Both the position numbers and the translations under genes were made by a program. From positions 248,001 through 312,000 of the forward strand of contig JAHUUI010000002.1 in NCBI GenBank assembly GCA_019218315.1: a stretch of DNA of 64,000 nucleotides. Direction: 5' to 3'. A model generated the notes under the pieces. The model did not search any database and was not told where the DNA came from. It saw nothing but the letters and a program-made list of their open reading frames with translations. Shown in pieces: positions 58,483 through 64,000 of the stretch. Origin of the DNA: Cardiobacteriaceae bacterium TAE3-ERU3 (GTDB lineage: Bacteria > Pseudomonadota > Gammaproteobacteria > Cardiobacteriales > Cardiobacteriaceae). How positions within the stretch are numbered: position 1 is the first letter of the stretch; each line of letters begins with the position of its first letter.

Positions 58483-59995
58483 GATTTTGCTCTCCTACTT
58501 TGGCGGCTTGCGCCTTAATCTGTGCTTCTTCCTTCATTTTTTCCATCGTCCAGCCAGTAGCACCGAGGAATATCGACACAATCGGGCTAAGAATATTAAA
58601 GAATGCGAATGGTGCATAAGCCAAAGTTGGCACACCCAGTACACCGGCGAAAAATGCACCACAGGTATTCCATGGCACTAATACTGAAGTCACCGTGCCG
58701 GAATCTTCAACGGCACGAGAAAGGTTCTTCGGCATCAATCTCGCTTTTGCGTACGCAGCCTTGAACATCCGCGCTGGAACAACAATCGAAATATACTGAT
58801 CTGAAGCGGTAACATTGGTGAACAAACAAGTCGCCACCGTAGCCCCAACCAATGTACCTGTACTGTGAACCAAGCTTAAAATGGCATCTGCAAGGCGTTG
58901 CAGCATACCAGTTGCTTCAAGCGTCCCACCAAACACCATGGCGCAGAAAATCAGCCAAATTGTATTGAGCATCCCAGCCATGCCGCCACGGCTGAACAAA
59001 TCATCAATCACCTGATTACCCGTTTCGATCACAAAGCCATCAGCAAGAGAGGTCATCACAAACTCATAAACTTTACTCATGCTTCCATTGTCAGTTAAGT
59101 GGGCAAGTAAGTCTTGCTGGAAGACAAACGCAAACACCACCCCAAGAACCACACCGAACAATAGCGATGGCAGCGGTGGAATCTTGCGTGCAACCAAGAC
59201 AATGGTCAAAACGGGCACAATCAACAACAAAGGCGTCGTATTAAAGTTGGTGCGGATCAACTCCATCACCGTATCAATCTGGTTGTTGTCCAGCGCGTCG
59301 CCGCGGTAAAAGAAACCCAGCACCAAGAACATCAGCAAAGCAAGAACAATTGCCGGACCCGAGCTATACACCATGTGGCGAATATGGGTAAACAAATCTG
59401 TGCCAACCATAGCTGGTGCAAGGTTAGTCGTTTCAGAAAGTGGCGACATTTTGTCCCCGAAATAAGCACCGGAAATTACTGCGCCAGCTGCCATGCCCAG
59501 CGGTATGCCAAGTGTATCGCCAATTGCAATCAAAGCCACACCAATAGTCCCAGCCGTTGACCAGCTGCTGCCAGTCGCCAGAGAAACCACACAGCTAATC
59601 ACACAAGCGGCAAAGAGAAAAATTGTCGGATTAATCACCATCAAGCCATAGTAGATCAACAGTGGTACAACGCCTGACATAATCCAGCTCGAAATTAATG
59701 CACCTACGACCAACAAAATCAGCATCGCCTGCAACGACATACCGATAGAATCAATTGCTGATAGTTCAATTTTGCTGTAGTGCACGCCGAGTTTAAACAC
59801 CCCGATAATCCCGGCAATAACTGCCGACAAGATCAGTGCAAACTGATTCGGACCATATGTTGCATTGTCCCCAAAAACGATGACGTTAAACGTCATCATA
59901 ACAATCAGAAATACAATTGGAATCAATGAAATAATAATTGACGGTCGGATAGTATTTTCGCTGCCGACTTCTATATCTTTCTCTATATCTTTCAT
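58475..59995 (-). CDS. nhaC: Na+/H+ antiporter NhaC
   Basis: A 506-residue inner-membrane antiporter with about 12 helices. Family stretches are SLATGSSWSTAGTIGVALIAIG, GAVISGAYFGDKMSPLSETTNLAPA, FGGTLEATGMLQRL and FTNVTASDQYISIVVPARMF. NhaC proteins exchange sodium for protons in pH and salt homeostasis, and some members swap malate and lactate ions (MleN), so substrate is not fully fixed. AAGGAC precedes the ATG. The universal stress protein gene overlaps its end. Confidence 0.93.
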   Translation of the reverse strand: MKDIEKDIEVGSENTIRPSIIISLIPIVFLIVMMTFNVIVFGDNATYGPNQFALILSAVIAGIIGVFKLGVHYSKIELSAIDSIGMSLQAMLILLVVGALISSWIMSGVVPLLIYYGLMVINPTIFLFAACVISCVVSLATGSSWSTAGTIGVALIAIGDTLGIPLGMAAGAVISGAYFGDKMSPLSETTNLAPAMVGTDLFTHIRHMVYSSGPAIVLALLMFLVLGFFYRGDALDNNQIDTVMELIRTNFNTTPLLLIVPVLTIVLVARKIPPLPSLLFGVVLGVVFAFVFQQDLLAHLTDNGSMSKVYEFVMTSLADGFVIETGNQVIDDLFSRGGMAGMLNTIWLIFCAMVFGGTLEATGMLQRLADAILSLVHSTGTLVGATVATCLFTNVTASDQYISIVVPARMFKAAYAKARLMPKNLSRAVEDSGTVTSVLVPWNTCGAFFAGVLGVPTLAYAPFAFFNILSPIVSIFLGATGWTMEKMKEEAQIKAQAAKVGEQNHA

Positions 59996-60192
59996 AAGAA
60001 TGAGTCCTTTTATTTATATCTTTTATCAGCGCTTGGCAGCAAAGCAGAGCATCATTACCCTAAATTAATACACAATCGCGATTTGAATTATAGATGACAA
60101 TACAGGAATTAACAAACAATGCTTAAAGTAAATAACCGCTATTATCTTAAAAATAGCATGGCTATTTTCTGGTCTAAACGATGCTCAAACGC

Positions 60193-60198
60193 TATAAT
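60193..60198 (+). promoter_or_regulatory. -10 element for carA
   Basis: TATAAT at 60193-60198 lies 32 bases before the GTG start of carA. The -35 at 17-18 bases is weak (around 60169-60175). The 235-base region to nhaC is AT-rich and no pyrimidine attenuator hairpin is visible. Confidence 0.5.
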
Positions 60199-60230
60199 AG
60201 ATGGGTTTGACTAGCTAATCGGAGAAAAAA

Positions 60231-61364
60231 GTGCGCAAAGCAGCAATATTGGCGTTGGCAGATGGCCGCGTATTTTATGGCAGATCCATCGGCGCAGACG
60301 GTCAGTGCTGCGGCGAGTTGGTATTTAATACCGCGATGACTGGCTATCAAGAAATTCTTACAGACCCATCTTACAATGGGCAAATTGTTACCCTCACTTA
60401 TCCACACATCGGCAATACTGGCGTTAACCAACTTGATGTCGAATCCGACCAAATACATGCCGCCGGTCTCGTTGTACGTGATGTGCCACTGCTCTACAGT
60501 TCATGGCGCAGCGAGCAATCTTTACCAGACTACCTCACAGAGCACAATATTGTCGGTATTTGCGATATTGATACCCGTGAATTAACTCGTCACCTGCGTA
60601 CCCACGGTGCGCAAAATGCCTGCCTGATGACTGGCGACAATATTGACGAACAAGCCGCAATTGCCGCGGCCCAAGCGCAACCGTCCATGACAGGTCTCGA
60701 CCTCGCACAAAAAGTCACCATTGATACCAAGCAAGACTGGCGCGGTGAAACCATCTGGTCACTCGACAGCAACACTTACGGCCAATTGCAAAGCCCAAAA
60801 TTCCACGTTGTCGCTTACGACTTCGGTATCAAAACCAATATCCTGCGCCTACTCGCCGAGCACGGCTGCAAAGTCACACTCGTTCCAGCCAATACCAGTG
60901 CAGAAGAAGCGCTTGCACTCAACCCGGATGGCATTTTTCTGTCCAATGGACCGGGAGATCCTGAGCCACTGACTGATGTAATTGAAGCCATCCGTGTATT
61001 TATCGAGCGCAAAATCCCGCTATTTGGCATTTGCCTCGGGCATCAGTTGCTCGGCCTCGCTTGCGGCGGCAAGACGGTGAAAATGAAGCATGGCCACCAC
61101 GGTGCCAACCATCCCGTGCAGGATCTGGAAACCGGTGCTGTAATGATTACCTCGCAGAACCACGGCTTTGCCGTTGACGAAGCATCATTACCAGCCAACG
61201 TTAAAGCTACCCACCGTTCACTGTTCGATGGCACATTACAAGGGCTTGCCTATACTGATGCACCGATCTTTGCATTCCAAGGCCATCCTGAAGCAAGCCC
61301 CGGCCCACGTGATGCCGAGTTACTGTTCGGACGCTTTATTGATGCGATGAACGCGCAGCAATAA
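60231..61364 (+). CDS. carA: Carbamoyl phosphate synthase small subunit
   Basis: Glutaminase subunit that passes ammonia to CarB for carbamoyl phosphate, used for arginine and pyrimidines. The class I amidotransferase triad is visible: Cys in [12 protein letters not shown] and His/Glu in [11 protein letters not shown]. The N-terminal domain has [19 protein letters not shown]. The start codon is GTG with GGAG upstream. Length 377 matches the family. A LeuE-like gene separates it from carB, where the two are usually adjacent. Confidence 0.97.
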   Translation: MRKAAILALADGRVFYGRSIGADGQCCGELVFNTAMTGYQEILTDPSYNGQIVTLTYPHIGNTGVNQLDVESDQIHAAGLVVRDVPLLYSSWRSEQSLPDYLTEHNIVGICDIDTRELTRHLRTHGAQNACLMTGDNIDEQAAIAAAQAQPSMTGLDLAQKVTIDTKQDWRGETIWSLDSNTYGQLQSPKFHVVAYDFGIKTNILRLLAEHGCKVTLVPANTSAEEALALNPDGIFLSNGPGDPEPLTDVIEAIRVFIERKIPLFGICLGHQLLGLACGGKTVKMKHGHHGANHPVQDLETGAVMITSQNHGFAVDEASLPANVKATHRSLFDGTLQGLAYTDAPIFAFQGHPEASPGPRDAELLFGRFIDAMNAQQ

Positions 61365-61371
61365 CACGGAT

Positions 61372-62013
61372 ATGTTTGGCATCATTGACCCTGTCACCTA
61401 CCTACTTGGTACTATTGCCATAGTCCTGCTACCGGGGCCGAATTCTCTATTCTGTCTCGCAGTTGCAGGTCAATACGGCGTCGCTGCCGGCTACCGGGTA
61501 GCCGCTGCAATTTTTATTGGCGACGGGCTATTGATGCTGGCAACAGCTTTGGGCGCAGCAACATTTTTAAAAGCCAATCCGCAGTGGTTTGATCTATTGC
61601 GCTTGGCTGGTGCGCTGTACCTCGCTTTTCTTGGGCTCAAACTTTTGCTCTCAGCAAAGCAGCTTTGGGGGCAAAAGCCGACCAAAGCCAAGCCTATCAC
61701 ACGTCCACAACGCGTATTTAGCAAAGCTTTGACCTTGAGCCTAACCAATCCAAAAGCGATTTTATTTTTCTTATCATTTTTCGTACAGTTCGTCGATCCC
61801 GACTATCCATACCCACTACTGAGCTTTCTTATTCTCGCAGTCATACTGCAAATTTGTAGCCTGACCTACCTCAGTATTTTGATTTTTGGCGGTTCACGCC
61901 TCGCGCAGCACTTCCGCCAACATTATCGAGCAGGCGCAGCAACTATAGCTGCGATTGGCGTATTGTTCATCGGTTTTGCTGTGCGGCTATGGCAAACGAA
62001 CCTGCAAACATGA
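61372..62013 (+). CDS. LysE/RhtB family exporter (LeuE-like)
   Basis: A 213-residue inner-membrane protein with six helices. Signature stretches of the family are LLPGPNSLFCLAVAGQYGVAAGYRVA, RLAGALYLAFLGLKLL and SLTNPKAILFFLSFFVQF. Relatives export leucine, lysine, homoserine or other amino acids. It resembles LeuE most, but substrate is not fixed by sequence. It lies 7 bases after carA and 50 bases before carB and splits the carAB pair. Its codon use looks like that of its neighbours, so there is no strong sign of recent transfer. Confidence 0.88.
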   Translation: MFGIIDPVTYLLGTIAIVLLPGPNSLFCLAVAGQYGVAAGYRVAAAIFIGDGLLMLATALGAATFLKANPQWFDLLRLAGALYLAFLGLKLLLSAKQLWGQKPTKAKPITRPQRVFSKALTLSLTNPKAILFFLSFFVQFVDPDYPYPLLSFLILAVILQICSLTYLSILIFGGSRLAQHFRQHYRAGAATIAAIGVLFIGFAVRLWQTNLQT

Positions 62014-62063
62014 CCAGCAACCCAAGATTTTTTGTATTCAACCATTATTGACCGGATATCATC

Positions 62064-64000
62064 ATGCCAAAACGTACCGACCTAAAATCCATTCTCATCA
62101 TTGGCGCAGGCCCGATCATCATCGGGCAAGCGTGTGAATTCGACTATTCCGGCGCACAGGCGTGCAAAGCGCTGCGTAATGAGGGTTACCGCGTCATCCT
62201 CGTCAACTCGAATCCAGCGACGATCATGACCGATCCCGAAATGGCTGACGCGACCTATATCGAGCCTATTCAGTGGCAGACTGTAGAAAAGATCATCGCC
62301 AAAGAACGCCCTGATGCCATATTGCCGACCATGGGCGGGCAAACCGCACTGAATTGCGCCCTCGATCTCGACAAACACGGTGTTCTCGAAAAATACAACG
62401 TTGAGCTAATTGGTGCGTCGATTAAAGCAATTGAAACCGCTGAAGACCGCGACCTGTTCAAAAAAGCGATGGATGAAATCGGCCTCGGCAGTGCCAAATC
62501 ATTTGCCGTCCACTCGATGGAAGAAGCGCGAGAAGCACAGGCAGAGCTCGGCTTTCCGGTCATTATTCGTCCGTCATATACCCTTGGCGGTTCAGGCGGC
62601 GGCATTGCTTACAACCGCGACGAATTTGAAGAAATTACCGCACACGGGCTGGATTTATCACCGACCAACGAAGTACTACTCGAAGAATCGCTGCTCGGTT
62701 GGAAAGAATTTGAAATGGAAGTGGTGCGCGACAAGGCGGACAACGCGATTATTGTCTGCGCAATCGAAAACTTTGACCCGATGGGCGTACACACTGGTGA
62801 CTCGATCACCGTTGCTCCTGCGCAAACCCTGACCGATAAGGAATACCAAAACCTGCGCGACGCGTCTATTGCGATTCTACGCAAAATTGGCGTTGAAACC
62901 GGCGGTTCAAACGTGCAATTTTCCATCAATCCCAAAGATGGGCGCGTGATTGTTATCGAGATGAACCCGCGTGTGTCGCGCTCATCTGCGCTGGCTTCAA
63001 AAGCGACCGGCTTCCCGATTGCCTCGGTCGCAGCCCGTCTCGCGGTCGGTTACACCCTCGATGAACTGAAAAACGACATCACCGGCGGCGTGACTCCTGC
63101 ATCATTTGAGCCAAGCATTGACTATGTTGTGACCAAAATTCCACGCTTTGACTTCGTCAAATTCAAGCAAAGTAATCAGAACCTCAACACGCAAATGCGC
63201 TCGGTCGGCGAAGTGATGGCTATTGGCCGTACCTTCAAAGAGTCTCTGAACAAAGCACTGCGCGGACTGGAAAACGGCTACACTGGACTTGACCAGCCCA
63301 AAGCAGTCGAAAACCTCGCCGAAGCGGTCACAACACCAACGCCATCGCGCATTTTCTATGTCGCTGAAGCCTTGCGCCAAGGCTGGAGTATTGAGCAAGC
63401 TTACCAAGCCAGCGCAATCGACCCGTGGTTCCTCGCACAAATTGCCGAGTTGGTTGATATGGAACAGCCATTGCGCGAACAAGGTCTGAATGTACTCGAC
63501 AATCCATCAGCCCTGCTCGCATACAAACGCGCCGGCTTTAGCGACGCATTTATTGCCAAGTGCTGTGGCTGCAAGGAAAGCGAGGTACGCGCCCTGCGTG
63601 AACGCCACGACATTCATGCGGTATACAAGCGCGTCGATTCTTGTGCCGCCGAATTTGCCAGCGCTACAGCCTATCTCTATTCCACTTATGAGCCGTACTG
63701 TGAAGCCGAGCCGACCGACAAACGCAAAGTGATGATTCTTGGCGGTGGTCCTAACCGCATTGGTCAAGGCATTGAATTTGACTACTGCTGCGTCCACGCC
63801 GCACTGGCGCTGAAAGAAAACGATATTGAAACTATCATGGTCAACTGCAACCCCGAAACGGTTTCTACCGACTTTGATACCGCTGACCGCCTCTATTTCG
63901 AGCCACTGACCCTTGAAGATGTGCTCGAAATTGTACGCATCGAACAGCCTGATGGCGTGATTGTGCAGTATGGCGGACAAACTCCACTCAAACTCGCGCG
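62064..64000 (+). CDS. carB: Carbamoyl phosphate synthase large subunit (N-terminal 645 residues)
   Basis: Makes carbamoyl phosphate from bicarbonate, ATP and ammonia delivered by CarA. The frame starts at the ATG at 62064 ([20 protein letters not shown]) and stays open to the end of the window. The first ATP-grasp half includes [41 protein letters not shown] and [20 protein letters not shown]. The second half begins with [22 protein letters not shown] and ends in [12 protein letters not shown]. The full protein should be about 1070 residues, so the C-terminal 40 percent is missing only because the window ends. Confidence 0.96.
   Translation, partial: MPKRTDLKSILIIGAGPIIIGQACEFDYSGAQACKALRNEGYRVILVNSNPATIMTDPEMADATYIEPIQWQTVEKIIAKERPDAILPTMGGQTALNCALDLDKHGVLEKYNVELIGASIKAIETAEDRDLFKKAMDEIGLGSAKSFAVHSMEEAREAQAELGFPVIIRPSYTLGGSGGGIAYNRDEFEEITAHGLDLSPTNEVLLEESLLGWKEFEMEVVRDKADNAIIVCAIENFDPMGVHTGDSITVAPAQTLTDKEYQNLRDASIAILRKIGVETGGSNVQFSINPKDGRVIVIEMNPRVSRSSALASKATGFPIASVAARLAVGYTLDELKNDITGGVTPASFEPSIDYVVTKIPRFDFVKFKQSNQNLNTQMRSVGEVMAIGRTFKESLNKALRGLENGYTGLDQPKAVENLAEAVTTPTPSRIFYVAEALRQGWSIEQAYQASAIDPWFLAQIAELVDMEQPLREQGLNVLDNPSALLAYKRAGFSDAFIAKCCGCKESEVRALRERHDIHAVYKRVDSCAAEFASATAYLYSTYEPYCEAEPTDKRKVMILGGGPNRIGQGIEFDYCCVHAALALKENDIETIMVNCNPETVSTDFDTADRLYFEPLTLEDVLEIVRIEQPDGVIVQYGGQTPLKLA

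Overview
This window is an ordinary stretch of a Gram-negative chromosome, almost certainly a gammaproteobacterium. The evidence is the complete bamA-skp-lpxD-fabZ-lpxA-lpxB-rnhB-dnaE order, the ndk-rlmN-pilF-rodZ-hisS-yfgM-bamB order, an octaprenyl-diphosphate synthase of IspB length, EpmB, RluE, GlpM and SixA. PilF points to type IV pili. The periplasmic thioredoxin-MsrA-MsrB fusion and the moderate GC would suit a member of the Cardiobacteriales or a similar host-associated or marine lineage. That placement is inference only: no rRNA or species marker lies in the window. I see no prophage, insertion sequence, integron or CRISPR array.

Layout. 1-6349 (minus): a seven-gene housekeeping operon from ndk to bamB, then the first codons of an unidentified gene. 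6483-10899: dsbA (minus), then divergent hemB-aroE-mrp and dcd (plus). 11158-14703 (minus): an orphan GAD-like/DUF1851 immunity-type gene with a damaged 5' end, a BASS-family transporter and the msrAB fusion. 14758-25222 (minus): the outer-membrane biogenesis and replication operon bamA to dnaE, almost every junction a 1-14 base overlap or gap. 25470-28131 (minus): rpiA-argF-ldh, ending in a clear terminator. 28155-29678 (plus): ilvA, with only 23 bases between its start and that of rpiA. 29746-32186 (minus): pgeF-serA-sixA. 32250-32326 (plus): tRNA-Pro(GGG) with its own promoter. 32403-38749 (minus): ispB, a MAPEG protein, an SLC13 permease, recJ and hom. 38853-45914 (minus): a tightly packed run rluE-trpD-trpC-upp-DUF3108-unknown-unknown-epmB. 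45937-51469 (minus): lactate permease, uup and a PKMT-like methyltransferase. 51470-51993 is AT-rich and apparently non-coding. 51994-57979 (plus): a DegV-like protein, an amino-acid ABC importer lacking its binding protein, a PEBP protein, a small frame-disrupted ORF, a CbiM-like membrane protein and glpM. 58024-59995 (minus): nhaC and a universal stress protein. 60231-64000 (plus): carA-leuE-like-carB, with carB running off the window.

How the genes work together. The lpx/bam/skp block builds lipid A and inserts outer-membrane proteins; bamB, rodZ, pilF and pgeF add envelope assembly and shape. ldh and lctP suggest lactate metabolism. ilvA, serA, hom, argF, trpCD, aroE and carAB indicate substantial amino-acid and pyrimidine biosynthesis.

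No clearly novel multi-gene system is evident. The most interesting points are: (i) a small ORF at 56634 whose continuation in the -1 frame ends exactly on the start of the next gene (TGATG); (ii) the orphan immunity-type gene with a probable one-base deletion near its start; (iii) a terminator-like hairpin with an eight-U tract inside the 5' end of rluE; (iv) two unrecognised overlapping genes between DUF3108 and epmB; and (v) a leader hairpin just before bamA.
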